Positions 33,290-45,863 of a stretch of DNA of 64,000 nt are shown piece after piece; positions within the stretch are counted from its first letter, which is position 1, and each line of letters starts with the position of its first letter. The notes beneath the pieces are model-generated. The model did no database searches. It saw only the letters and a list, made by a program, of their open reading frames with translations, and was not told the DNA's origin. Made by a program: the position numbers and the translations under genes. Source of the DNA: Pisolithus tinctorius (lineage: Eukaryota > Basidiomycota > Agaricomycetes > Boletales > Pisolithaceae); the NCBI GenBank assembly GCA_024663395.1, contig JANFAH010000017.1, forward strand, positions 1,178,001-1,242,000, read 5' to 3'.

Positions 33290-34487
33290 CAGAACTACAC
33301 TACTGGGAAATGGGAGTATGTTGCTCGCTCCTATGAATTCGCTTGGTGAAGATATGGTAGTGCCCACTCTAGCGGCTAGCCTCCGTTGCTTTCCTCTCAG
33401 AAGCCCGTTGTTGGACACGCTATCAGTGGATCTAGTTGAGCAGACGAAATGATGTCAGATGAGAGGGCCCTGTTTCTGTGAACGTTGAACGTGGTTTAAC
33501 CCCTCAGAGGTCTGATACCGTTCCGCACTATCAGAAGCTACATGAAAGAACAGTCCGGGGCATTACTGACAAGCAGACCAAATATGCCAGCGGGACCCCT
33601 GATGGCGGGCTCAAGGCTTGATCGGTCATTGTGGCGTATGTTTTCTGTAGTGCTCCATCGTGTTCTTCGCCTTGATGCTGATGTAGGTCGATGCTGATGC
33701 TTTACTAGTAAGTGTACTGCGAATTATTATCGACGGCTTCCGTCGCATATGGTGCTCAACACGCACTCAGTTTTGGGTATGTCAGTAGTAGGTGGGGTGT
33801 GAGTGCCACACGCAATCGACCATCTACTGCCTCATTGCTCATCGTACTAACTAATTTTTCGTCCAGAGCATCGATAGGATCAGCGCAGGTAGGCTCCATT
33901 CCACTGCACATCTCGATGCCATCACCGCTCTCGTCTTCCCGTTATGGTAAACCTTGGCCGCAATCATCTTTCGTCCCGGGCTTATAGCGGGACGACTTTG
34001 CGATGTAGGATATTTTAAGATTCCATATTCCCTCGTACAAGGCCTCCTCGCGGGTGAGTGCTTCGCGTTCTGCATGGTCATCGATAATTAGCTTCATAAA
34101 CTCCATTGACAGTTGTTCTGTGGGATCATCTGCGCACCAGCCATCAGTGTCGTATCTCATTCATTTTCCGAGAAAAAGGGGCCGGCCCTTGGCATTGTAT
34201 CCATTGGCGCTTCGCTCAGGGGAATATTGTTCCCCATCGCAGGCCAAAACCTTATACCCCTTGTAAGGTGTGTTTTCATTTCGTCTCACTGGGGGATACG
34301 TTTGGTTAATAGCAATTCTCAGGTTCAAGTGGACCATTCGCGTATTCGGATTTATTGTGCTTATCGCTCTTGGGATCGTCAATCTTGTGAATGAGATACA
34401 GTGATTAAGTTGTTTCTGTGCCTTGCTGATTCGGGAAACCCAGACTAGAGATAGACAGTTGTCCCCTGTGAATATCCAGGGTGGAAT
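33290..34487 (+). pseudogene. Truncated copy 1 of the MFS transporter family
   Basis: Matches the 5' flank and first half of the complete paralogue at 43.6-45.9 kb, beginning upstream of the coding start (33,290 against about 43,600). The region equivalent to the start codon (33,452) is followed at once by TGA. The Trp of KAWSVIVA is TGA (GCTTGATCGG), and the intron acceptor before the FLPG region is lost. Similarity ends abruptly at about 34,487, where the complete copy continues with its second half. It retains a GT donor (GCAG|GTAGGC) where copies 2 and 3 have GC. Confidence 0.8.
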
Positions 34488-36100
34488 GTCATAGCCCTGG
34501 TTCACCTATGATTGTTGTGGGGTCTGCAGCAGTGGCACACATAGAACTTTCCGTCACCTCCCTCGGACTAGTCTTGGGAACATAATTAGGGCCAGAGCGC
34601 TATGTGATTTCACCCTCAAATTCTGGAAAGTTTCGGTGGATTTGGGGCGGTCGATACCTGAGCTACTATACCAGTCGGTTTCTTCCGCGAACGAAATGTA
34701 GTAAGTACAACCACGTTGTCATTTTCTGCTATGCTGCAGGTGGCAGGGGAAGATCCTATTCTTGTCGGATCTGTCGTAAACTGCTCAACAAAAATAAAAT
34801 CTCATCTACACGACATCAATCACTGCGGAAACGAGTTTTTGTCCAGGGAAGATTTAGATGGTGTCAGACCAGCTACCTGTACTAAATACATACCTAACTC
34901 AATGCCCGTATCAAATCCGTGCTTCGGAAATATCGTAGAACCTTCCCGTACTAAATCCAGACTGCGTGAAATCTTAGAGAACCTTTGGAAATATCTAGAC
35001 GTACAATTTCATCACAAATCATGTGTCCGTGCCAAATCCATAAGCCAAACAGGTCAACATATCATCTGTTTGTACCCTGCCGAGTTCTCACTTGTCCACA
35101 TGCTGATTGCCTCCAGACAGACCGATGGGTTTTTTTCTCGACATCGGGACACGCGTGTACACACCTGCCTGTACACCATCCTGTGTTCCAGACAGCTCAT
35201 CGACACTTTGCAGAAAAAATTTGTAAGTCCCTCAGCACCGACTCGCATCATGACCAACTTGATATCGTTCCAGCTCCCTATCACACACCCTGGCACGTAT
35301 CGCGTTTCCTTCACACTGCCAGCATCAGGCATTGTGGTAAGCAATTCATCCAGCTCTGTGGTATTTAAACTTATTTTTCTTTTCCAAGACTCTCGAGATA
35401 ACGACTGTGCTTCCTGTCCAACACAGGGATGGACAAGTCCAAGTTGATCCCATTGAAACGCCCAAGCCCTGCAAGTCTATGGGTTGTGACGAACAACCAG
35501 TACCCACTTCCGATCTTGGCGAGGTATCTTTATCCCCGTCGCTTTTCAATACACCAGCAAAAACTCCATCAAAGGACAGGGCCAGTAAGTCAGTTCGTAC
35601 ACGCTCTCCCTGGCTATTGCAACCTGATACTAATCTTCATTTCGCCAGACGTCGATGATAGCGCCACCGAGCCGGAGAGCGACGACGAGCAGATCAAGAC
35701 TGCGTTATCTAAGGCAAGTATTCTTTTTCTTCTTGTGTCTGTTCATCTACCAACAAGACCCAGGGTGATGGCCTCATCACGGTCCACAACCAACTGCCTT
35801 CGCAGTCTTCATCGCTCTCTCAAGAATCGGTCAGCACGTTTGTCCTCGTGAGGCGTATGCAAGCATTATGTGGGGATCCGCTGCATGAGTTCACCCAGCT
35901 TGACACCCCTTCCAAGCGTCCACTTTCTCCCACTCCACTTACATTAACACCGAAACGCCTCAAGGTTGCAGAAAACTAAATGCATGCGCTCCTGTTTGTC
36001 GTAGATACACCGAAATAAGAATTTGAAATCGATTTGTAAAGTGCATGTATGTGTTGACCGACTACAGCCTCTCTCCCTTTTAACCCATCCCCAGCCTGCC
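34488..36100. other. Left flank of the CACTA element with possible upstream exons
   Basis: Short exons on the plus strand could belong to one unidentified gene: DGQVQVDPIETPKPCKSMGC, VDDSATEPESDDEQIKTAL and TFVLVRRMQALCGDPLHEF, ending at TAA 35,977-35,979. They have plausible GT-AG junctions. I cannot name the product or tell whether it belongs to the transposon. The stretch 34,860-35,050 has repeated ACTAAATC words that might be subterminal transposon repeats. Confidence 0.4.
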
Positions 36101-39100
36101 ATGCCCAAGGCGTATCCATGCAACTGCAAGAGCTACAATTGTCGGGGAAAACTAGTCGATTATGATACGAGACGTACGCATGAACGCGCAGACCTCCGAC
36201 AGAGGACATCTGCCTCACAAGGCATCCATCGTGGTTTGATCATCCCCCATCTATCCAGCAAGCCACCATCCCTCGTCTCGCCTTATCCTACCAGGGGCCC
36301 TATTTTACCCCCCATAATGAATTTTCCTGATCCCCCTGCAAGCTCCCCTTCGGCGGTCGAGCAACAAATGATTGACCACAGCACGCTTACCCAGGAGGAC
36401 ATCGATATACAAGTATTCGGTAGTGAGCTGCCGAATCTAGGGCCAAACTTCCATTCCCCGGAAGCCCTTCTTGATGCCGTTGACTATTACAGCACGTATA
36501 ATGCAGTGACGGTAGCAGGTGCTCAGCCCCTGACTTTGTATCATGCGCATCACTTACCCCCAGACCCTGAGGGGCATGCGCTCCGGCGTGCCACGGACAA
36601 GGCCCTCGAAGAGATCCAGAGAGTGCAACAGGAGCTTGCAGATGACCCGGTGTGGGACCCCAACGCGTCTGCAGACGTAGATGATGAGATACCAGATGTC
36701 GATTTTGACGTTGAGGAGAACGCGGACTTTCCAGACGCTGCTAACCCCCAGGAACAGTCTGAAGATAATCCGGATCCCTTTCAGGTGAATGATGACTCAA
36801 GTCGTGCTCACTTCACAGATCTATCAACCCAGCCATCGTACCTTGTTGTCATCTACATGATGACGACGTGGCTTCACCTCCAGTGGCACCTCCCTCGCGC
36901 TGCCTGCAATGCCGTTCTCAACATTCTGTCATGTCTTGTGCTTGCTCTATGCCCCTCTCTTCTCCCCCCGTTCGTAACACTACCTTCAGCTATGAAAGTC
37001 CTGGGCCTTGACCTCCGCACGCTCGAACTTCCGTGCTGTCCCTCATGCCGTGAAGTATATCCACCTGCAGGTTCGCTCCACACTCAAGACGAATGTATTC
37101 CATGCAAGGCACCGCTTTTTTTACCTGATCAGACGAAACGGGGCCTCTTGCGTTCAAAGAAAATTCCACACGTCAAATATCCTTATCTCCCTCTCTCTGA
37201 ACAGATCCAGTCGCTCTTAAGTATCCCCGGTGTCGAGGATCCATTGGACGATTGGCGTGCACACCCGCACTCACCCAGAGACTACACAGATATTTTCGAT
37301 GGTGAAATCTGCCGAACCAAGCTAAAGGCCCTGGATGGAACTCTTTTTTTTGCTAATGGCCCCCAGGATCATCACGGACCAAATGGAGAACTTCGGATCG
37401 GTGTCAATCTAGGGATAGACTGGTGAGTAAAATTAATTATGTGCTGCTGCCGTCTGCCATCTTATCATATATACGCTTCCGATAGGTTCTCTTATATTCG
37501 CAGCAACATCGCCCCATCGCATTCCTCATGTCCAACCTCCTTTTCTATATGTAATCTGCCACCGGAATATAGGTATGTCCGAGCTGCCTAATAGCGAGGT
37601 GTTCGTAATTACACTACGTTAGATACCGCACGTCCAACCTTCTACTTACGAGCATCTTGCCTGGACCCAAGGAACAGAGCCCCGATGAGATTCAACGTTT
37701 TCTTAGGCCAATTGTCTCTGACTTGTTACGTCTTTGGAGAGATGGGATTCGAGTCTCGACACCCTCGTCTCCAAATGGTATCAATTACATATTGCGGTTA
37801 TTATTTTACCATGCTGACCAATGACAGGTCGCCTCGTCCGTGTTGTCCTCGTTGCAGTCGTTTGCGATAAACCAGCAGCTCATAAAATCAGCGGATTTGG
37901 GTCTCATTCCCATACTTACTTCTGTCACGACTGCTGGATCTCGAAGGCCAACAAAGACAAGGCGGAGGCCTTTGTCTGGGATGGTACGTTGACTGGCAGC
38001 TTTTTCTTCGTGTCGACTAAACAAATTTTAGCCTTTCAAGCTCGTACGAATACAGAACAGCGCGAACTTGGCCAACGGTACTCTCAGCTAACAACAGCCG
38101 CTGCACGCAGCAACTTCGTTAAGGACTTCGCAACTCGATTTACCCAACTCTCCCGCCTCCCATACTTTGATCTTGTGAATCAGATCGTTATCGACCCCAT
38201 GCATAATCTTTTCCTTGGTACGCATCACACGCCACTCTTCTACCTGACTGATATCTTGCTCTATACTCCTTGCAGGTCTCGTCAAGACCCATTTTTACAA
38301 TATCTGGGTACAGGGCAAGATCCTGCGTCCAAACCATGAACTGCGCATATTCCATGAACTTCTAGCTGGCGTAAGTAGCATCTTCTAGTACGCTACCACT
38401 CTTACTAACACACGGTAAAGTTTGAGATCCCAACTTCATGCGGCAAGCTTCCAACCGACATAGGCGTACCAGCCGGAGGTTCGTTGACTGCCGACCAATG
38501 GTTGCTACTTGCCACCGTCTATGGACCGATCGCGGTATGTTATCTGCCCTATTCCACATGCAAGCGAATGAAAACTATTCTCAGATCCCGCAACTCTGGA
38601 ACATTTGCATATCGGATGCTCAGCAACAAAGCACTCTCACTGACCATGTAACGATGATCGCTAAACAGGAGTCGGAGAAGGCATCAAGTGAAGAGAAGAA
38701 GAAGGAAGAAGCTCAGGCACTCAAGGGGGCACGGTCTCGAGGAAAGGAAGCTCTTGCTGCCGAGAAAGCTCGCATCAGCGCAGCAAAAGCCGCTGCTGAA
38801 GAGGCCAAGAAGACAGAGAAGCTCAGACTTGCTGCGGAGAAGAAGGCCAAGAAAGCCCAGGACGCTGAGAAAAAGCGGGTGAGTGTGTGCTCTGTCGCAG
38901 TCGTAAGACTGCTAACTCATTGAGTTTCGAGCTTGCGAGGTCCAAAGGAAGCTCAAGTCACGTCGCCGTCGCTGCAGACATCGTCACAAACGATGGTCCA
39001 GACCATGCTATGGGCGACGTCGTTGCCACAGAAGAGGAGCCCGAGGGCAAATGCATTCTTCATCGTGACGATCCTGCCAATTTCCTCAAGTTATGTGCCA

Positions 39101-40379
39101 CCATTCGCCTTCTTATCAAGAGCTCGATCAACGATGAAGAGATCATGTCTGCAGATACCCTTCTGCGAGACTATTGCTTGGGGCTTATCCATGTGCGTTT
39201 TCCTCCCATGTACTGACTCTACTCATGACGTTTGATGTACTAGTTATATGGTTCGGGATGCTTGAAACCCAATCATCACTATGCGACCCACACGGCCCAA
39301 TATGTTCGCAACTTCGGCCCCTTGAGTGGCTTCTGGACATTCCTATTCGAGCGGCTCAACAAGATTCTCAAGTCGTTCAAGACGAACAATCATGGTGATG
39401 GAGAATTAGAGACAACGTTCTTCAACGAATTTCACAGGATGTGCCAGTCAAGCAGATTGGTAAGTTGCTATCGACATATTCGGCGTACTAACACTCTACA
39501 TAGGTATACTCCCATCGAAAAACAGCCAATCAATCGTTGGGACGCAAGGTATCCGAAATAATGCTGAAGGCTTCCATGGAGGAACGAGGAACAGTTGCAG
39601 CATTAGCCGCCCTCTCAAAGGACCTCAACAAGGCACATGGTGAAGGTATTAGATCATCCTTTCTCGTCTGTGAATTCCTTCGACATCGTCGACCCAAAAT
39701 AGGTCCGACCTATGGTCTAAGTCCACGCCGACACGTCAAACACTTGCCATACGAAACATACAAGGCCCTCGTATACGCTATTTGTTCGCGGGTGCCGGAT
39801 ACCCCAGTGCATTGCCAGAACCACCAGCCCGTCGCCGCTCACAGCATTCCCTTGGACTGCACCGCGACTTTCTTCGACTATGTGATCGTTGATGGCAGGC
39901 GGTATCATGCCTCACGCACCCTGGGGTCGAGGAACTCTTCTCTTGTTCACGTCGCAATCCCACGCGAAAATGGACAACCTCCAATCGATAGCTATGGCGA
40001 AGTTCTTGAGATATTCCGCTTTGACCAGGACATCCATTACCAGGGCCAATCGATGTACTTTGTTTGCATGTGATGGTTCAAAAGTTGGGACAGCGGGAGA
40101 GATGACATATGGGATGCATTGTAAGTTCGAGTACTCCTCTATCTTATCCCACTTAACTCATATCTCTCGAGCGGAAGTGAAGTGGGCGTGCAGTTGTGGG
40201 AGCTCGAGGAATACGCCGGCCCAGACACGCTCCTGCCTACGCTTATCGACCCAGCTTGGATCCTCAATCACGTTGCTCTGAAGTCAGTGTATATTGGTAT
40301 TGATCGCAAGAAAGCATGGGCGACGGTTGATCTGGTGAAGGTGTGTACATACTTGGACATGAGTACCTCACAGGTCTGA
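36101..40379 (+). CDS. CACTA transposase, tnp2 family
   Basis: The start at ATG 36,101 gives MPKAYPCNCKSYNCRGKLVD, a cysteine cluster. An acidic spacer follows, then LVVIYMMTTWLHLQWHLPRA, LELPCCPSCREVYPPAG (second Cys cluster) and GELRIGVNLGIDWFSYIRSN, which carries an Asp at the position of the first catalytic residue in tnp2. Further exons give LVRVVLVAVVCDKPAAHKIS, TYFCHDCW and VIDPMHNLFLG, the strongest family signature. A Lys/Ala/Glu-rich coiled stretch (38,670-38,880) is unusual. Then come HHYATHTAQYVRNFGPLSGF, FLFERLNKILKSFKTNNHGD and, at the end, LIDPAWILNHVALKSVYIGI. About ten introns all showed usable GT-AG borders, with no stop found. It is probably active or recently active. Confidence 0.8.
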
Positions 40380-40473
40380 GTTGCAAGGTTAGAAGTAGGA
40401 ACGTAGCGCAGACATGTACTACCATCAACTATTGTCTGTTGCAAGAAACGAAGGCTTGTTACCTCTTTCAAGG

Positions 40474-42755
40474 TCAGATATCCTCGTCGCCGCCAAGTTG
40501 CTTAGCCAGTTCATCAAGATAATCTCTATCGATCGTGCTTAATTCTCCCTCTTTTGCATGTGAGTAGAATCCCTTCAGCCAATGCATACCATCCATAACT
40601 TGCTGACTCGGATGCGCAGTGAGCCAAGCTTCGTTAATCATCGTCCTGAAAGGAATTGTAGGCTTAGCCTTTCCCGAGTGCGGAGGCTGGTCTTCCATTT
40701 TGGATGGAGCTGCGTCAAAACTTCTGGTGAAGTTGTCTCTCTTTTTCGTGGTTTTACGACGTTTGTTTGTAGGCTCGCTCGTAGATTGGAGGCGTTCGGA
40801 GTCGATGGGCCTGCCAGAGGCGTCATCGCAATTTACATCTCGCATTCGCTTGCGCAGGGTGTCAAGAACGCGAAGAAACGCAATATACTGTGAGCATTAT
40901 TGACCTGATTATCTGACGTCTTTCGGTACAGATGATGGGGCTTATGTCGAGTGACCGCCAAGTTAATCCAACCCGCATCCATCCATTCATCGGTACGTCT
41001 TGCTTCTTTCGTCGTCTATGAGAGTCCTCACTCATATCTTCGTCGATTGTGAGATGATCCGAGCCAAAGTCCGTATCAAGCATGGCGTCCACGCTGTCAA
41101 CATCATATCTCTTCTCAAACTCCCTCGTAGCTTCGCGTCGACGGTTTGCCATCTGAACATAGGTCAGTTCCATTCTGTGTGCGTAATTCAGACCTGCTAC
41201 CTGTGCCTGCCTAGCGCGATGACGCTTCTCTCTGTTGCGATCCTGGCTCTTCACCTGCTTCACAGGATCGGCAGCCGCGCGTACTTCAGCCGCCAAAGTC
41301 CTCCAATACTGTTTGGCCATAGTCATAATAGTGGAAGGGACGTGGTCCTCGTCTTCCAGCTCGCCTTTACTCTGCAAACGCCTTGCCTGTGCGCCAAAAA
41401 TCGGTAAGTTTACACTGCAATATATCTTATTGGCTGAACTGACCGTTTCATCGGCCATAATGGTGTCGACAATAGCACGGAGGAAACTCGTGTTGACGGT
41501 ACTGTCAACCTGCTCTGACCAAGCTGGCCTCCAGATGACCCGACCATCGATCTCTTCCGTCAGGTGCTTGTTGGGAAGTCCCCTTATATGTTCGGCCATG
41601 ATGGACAGACGCTCCTCGGTACTTAATCTATCTACTGCGCACAGTTCTAACACCTTGTTGTGCAGTATGGTCTGGAGACCGAAATATCACGTTCAAGCGA
41701 TCTTGATGCGACGTGACGAGCCTCGAACTTACCTTCAACTTAGGATGCTGATTAGAGATATTTTTGGTTACTGTTGGTAACTTCGTTTGCTTGCTAGAGA
41801 GCGATGAAAGCTCCTCTCGGAGCTCAGCGATCGCAGTTTCAGCGGCTTCAATTCGGTGAGCTAACTCTCGTCGTGTGTCTATGTTTGCAACGCGCAGTTC
41901 TGACAAATTTGTGTTTATCTTTTTGATTTCTTCAACGAGAAGGGGCAGCGGGATCGTGCCAGACGAGGGCTGAAGATTCGCATGAGATCGTGTGTCACGA
42001 GGTGCGTGTCCATTGAAGAATGCAGGGGAACCTTGGTCAGAATGGCGGGTCGTGTAACCTAGCGAATAGTCATTTGCTGACGGTCCCATAGAGTATTGTG
42101 AACTCGACGTTGACGCTCCTACAGAATATTGCGAGCCCGAGGGCAATTCATTGTACGAAGCCGCAGTCCCGCTGTGCGTGGTATTCAGTGCCAGAGGAGG
42201 GCTGCCACGGTCATGTCTGCGTAGGTGTATAAGTAAGTCCCGGGATGTGTATCATATATATGAGTTTACCCAAAGGTTTCTTCTAGTTGCTGTAGGTCTG
42301 CAAATGAAGACCGAGATGTTGTTCGCTCCGCAAACGATTGTCGTTGACCAGCACCATCACGTCTTCCAATTCCCTGAGACTATCAATATTAATATTCATG
42401 CAAGGTGAGTATCTGTTCTCTGGTCATCACGCTCTTATCATATGCGCACCAGGGGTTCGTTTAGCATCCGATTAAAGTTGAAATCACCGCTGAACACGTC
42501 GTCATGTGTACTCGGGGTTCCCTCCCCTAAACCTGCAGTCATTCGTCCAAAAGACATGCTTGCACCTATGCTAGGATGATGGTCAATGTTCCTATGGTCG
42601 GAGGGCGTCTGAAAGCGACTGTCTGAAGCTGAAAACAACGATGGTGCGTTCAAACCACCCCCTGAACCCACGGACATTTGACGGTCCTGATCCATGTCCC
42701 TGCTCGTGTTATAGGGTCGATCGGGTGGCCCGCGTTCAGACGAGGCTGGGAACAT
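40474..42755 (-). CDS. CACTA-associated coiled-coil protein, function unknown
   Basis: The start is placed at 42,755 (MFPASSERGPPDRPYNTSRD). Exons carry a Ser/Gly-rich region (SVGASTSSSQYSMG), a coiled coil (EEIKKINTNLSELRVANIDT, EAAETAIAELREELSSLSSK) and a region beginning ELCAVDRLSTEERLSIMAEH. Then follow WRTLAAEVRAAADPVKQVKS, NREKRHRARQAQVAGLNYAH (basic, perhaps DNA-binding or nuclear), an acidic stretch (DEDMSEDSHRRRKKQD) and NEAWLTAHPSQQVMDGMHWL. The end is LAKQLGGDEDI. It is convergent with the transposase and could be its accessory DNA-binding partner, by analogy with the second protein of plant CACTA elements. That role is inferred from position only. Its exon borders look sound. Confidence 0.55.
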
Positions 42756-43599
42756 CGCTGCCAGGAGGTTGTGAGGTGTGGGAGGGCGGGGGCGACGCAG
42801 GGGAGCGAGAGGTATATGTGGTTTTTTGCCAGCAGGGTGGTTCCCGGACGGATTTGCATGTAGCTTTCCTGAAGGAACCCATATATTGTTTGTACAGAAA
42901 GATGATCTATTCGTACTGTGTATGGACATGGGACACTTGCTATGACCAACTGCATGTACCTGAGGACATCTCAACTACCATCTGCGCATATCTCTGGACA
43001 TATAGGCAGCGCTTGTCCTGACGGCAGACATAGTAGCTGTCCAGACGCAGGGCAGGGTATCCAGGCTCAGGTTTTATGTACCATTTCACGACGTTGGCGA
43101 ATCACCTGTCGAAGTACAAGCTATCTACGGTTTAGTCATCTGCCCACACCATATCCGGTACCAGACAAAATCTCGTTTCCGCAGTGAATCCTAGAGCGCC
43201 TTCGATTGGAACTCCGAGTTTTCGACCCAGAAGTTCGGCCCCTATTACACAAGGGCGGGATCCATGTATCTACGTTGCACCAAGCTAAACATTCCATCCA
43301 AACTATCGTCAAAAGGTAAAACTTATCGTTTAGTACGCCCTATGCAAAGTTCTCTCGTCGAAAGTGAGATCTGCCCTCGGACTATACCATATATATATCT
43401 TAGTAATTTGTTTCACTTTCCTCGCGTCCGAATCTGGCCGTAGCGGAGTACTAAAAACAATCGCACAATTATGTAAGACCGAAGTGCTTCTAGCGAACGG
43501 AGACGTCCCAAGGTGACAGGTTTACTGTAAACAGGTTTAAACCATCTATTCGCTTACTGATGCAATCACCGCCGCTCCACATTGAGCCACACGCGCTCA
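42756..43599. other. Right flank of the CACTA element
   Basis: No gene seen. It probably contains the element's right end. Sequence similarity to the MFS copy 1 promoter begins near 43,600. Confidence 0.45.
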
Positions 43600-43752
43600 C
43601 CACTGCTAGGCAATAGGAATATGTTACACCCTCCTATAAATTCGCCTGGTTGATATGGTAATGTCCACTCTAGCAGCTAACCTTGGTTGCTTTCATCTCT
43701 TCAGTCCGTTGTTGGACACGCCCTCAGTGGATCTAGTCGAGCAGACGAAATA

Positions 43753-45863
43753 ATGTCAAATGAGAAGACCGCCGTTTTTCCAGACGTTGAACCTGGTTTG
43801 AACCCTCTGAGGCCCAATGCTATTCGGGATGATCAGAGGCTACAGGAGAGAACACCTCTCGCCATTACAGACAGGTATGCCAAATATGCTGGTAAGGCCC
43901 CTGATGGCGGGCCCAAAGCCTGGTCGGTTATTGTGGCGTATGTTTCAGTGCTCTGCCGTGTTCTTTGCTTTGATAAGTATATGAATGTAGGCCGACTCTG
44001 ACAACTTTTTGTACGTAAGTGTACTCCAAATGATTACATTCGGCTTCCGTCGCTTACAGTGCTCAATACGCACTCAGTCTGGGGTATGTCAATAGTACCT
44101 GGGGCGTGAGTACGACACTCTGTCGGCCATCTACTGCTTTATTGGTTACCGGCTCGCAGATCTTTCAAGATTATTATGAGCGGGTTCTTCTACTTGATGA
44201 AAGTCCATCTACTATGTGAGGTCATCTTTTTCATCGATGTCTTCATCATGCCAACTAATTTACCGCCCAGAGCATGGATAGGATCAGTACAGGCAGGTTC
44301 TATTTCACTTCACAGCTCAGTGTCGTCACCGCTCACGTTCATCCTATCGTGGTAACCCCAGCTCGCATTCCCCTTCCTTCCTGGACTCATAACGGGACGA
44401 TTGTTCGATTTGGGACATTTTAAGATTCCATATTTCACCGCTTGTTGCGGGCTTATAGTGTGCACGTTCCTCACGGCAGAATGCAAGCAGTATTGGCAAT
44501 TTTTCCTCGCACAGGGCCTCTTCACGGGTGTGAGTGCTTCACATTCTACAAGGCCACCGGCGACCGGCTTCACAAACCTGTTTACAGTTGTTCAGTGGGA
44601 TTATCTACGTACTAGGCATTAGCGTCGTATCTCATTGGTTCTCCAAGAAAAAAGGGATGGCCCTTGGCATCGTTTCCGTTGGCTCTGCGCTCGGGGGAAC
44701 ATTGTTCCCCATTGTGGGCCAAAATCTTATACCCCTCGTAGGGTGTGTTTTCATTTCATTTCACCGGGGAGGTATATGTTTGGTTAATAATAGCAACTCT
44801 CAGGTTCAAGTGGACCATTCGCACGTTCGGATTTATTATGCTTATCGCCCTCGGGGTCGCCAATCTTGTGAATGAGATACAATTACAAAGTTGTTTCTGC
44901 TGTCTTGCTGACTCAGGAAACCTAGACTATAGATAGACGGCTGCCCCCTGTGAACGTCCAGGGTGGACTCCTCAACTTGTCCGCGTTTCGAAACCCAGCG
45001 TATACTATCTATTGCATTTCTGGGATCGCTTGTTTCCTTGGACTATATACCGGTAAGTTGTACCTTTCTACGCACTCTTGCGGGGGTGCAAGGGTGCAAT
45101 ATGAGCGTGACTGGCTAACTTAATCTGCAGCACTGACTTACTTACCCGTTAGTGCTTCGGCGGTGGGCGTGTCGACCAACTTTTCATTCTACCTGGTCGC
45201 GATTGCGAATGCAGCATCTGGGTTCGGCCGCTTGTCCGCCGGCCTGCTTGCTGATCAGATCGGTAAGTAATGCGTACTTCTCTCGAATCCAAATCTGACT
45301 TACCGAATGCAGGCCCTATCAATGTTATGATACCATTTACAGGTCTGGCGGGTATTCTCACCTTTGCTTGGCCATATGCTTCGAGCCAAGGGGAGCTGAT
45401 TGCAATATCGCTGATATACGGGTACGGCGTGCTCCTGATGGATCACATCACATCATGTTTCATGCACATGTCCTCGCAGGTTCGCTTCTGGAACATATGT
45501 TTCCCTCTTCGTCGCTCCCCCTATGGCAATGGGCGACGTGGGCGACGTGGGACGACGGACGGGGATGTTTATGACTATTGCAGCACTTGGTACGTTGGCA
45601 GGGCCGCCGATTTCGGGCGCGATCAATGCTCGGACCGGGGGGTTCAAAGATCCAGGGTTCTACGCAGGTGGGTCCCTTTCGTGTTGTTTTCTCGTTACCG
45701 TCGCATTCGCACTCTGCTCGTCGTTCCTGTTTATTTCCGGAGGCACATCAACGCCCAGTGTGACATTTTGTTGACTGTTGCAGGCGGCATTGTCATGTTT
45801 TCAGTTCTGTTGCTCTTCGTGGTGCGACATCTCCACCTTGGACAGCTGTGCGGGAAGTGTTAG
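43753..45863 (+). CDS. MFS transporter, monocarboxylate-permease-like (copy 2)
   Basis: The start at 43,753 (MSNEKTAVFPDVEPG) is followed by DRYAKYAGKAPDGGPKAWSV, the usual entry to helix 1 in fungal monocarboxylate-permease-like MFS proteins. Later exons give IFQDYYERVLLLDESPSTM, AWIGSVQ, FLPGLITGRLFDLGHFKIPY, VVSHWFSKKKGMALGIVSVG, LFPIVGQNLIPLVG and FKWTIRTFGFIMLIALGVAN. Then come NLSAFRNPAYTIYCISGIAC, NFSFYLVAIANAASGFGRLS, ADQIG (the motif-A-like Arg is Gln), and YVSLFVAPPMAMGDVG. It ends GQLCGKC at 45,863. There are about eleven exons. The TAA near 44,350 falls inside an intron (GCAGGT..CCCCAG). That intron starts with GC, not GT. The protein would be a 12-helix plasma-membrane transporter; the substrate is not predictable. 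Confidence 0.75.

Larger units (their letters stand above)
35400..42755. mobile_element. CACTA-type (tnp2) DNA transposon, ends unresolved
   Basis: A multi-exon tnp2-type transposase and a convergent partner gene meet tail to tail with 94 bp between stops, a gene pair recurring in basidiomycete CACTA elements (from memory). CpG is normal and the transposase frame is clean, so the element looks young. I could not locate CACTA..TAGTG terminal repeats or a 2-3 bp target duplication. The limits given are those of the recognisable coding content. Confidence 0.6.

Noticed and set aside
34488..43600. Exact ends of the CACTA element
   Set aside because: I looked for CACTA/TAGTG ends and short target duplications on both flanks and found no convincing pair, so no boundaries are claimed.
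44340..44370. Stop codon in MFS copy 2
   Set aside because: The TAA lies within an intron (GCAGGT..CCCCAG) and is not coding, as comparison with copy 3 shows.
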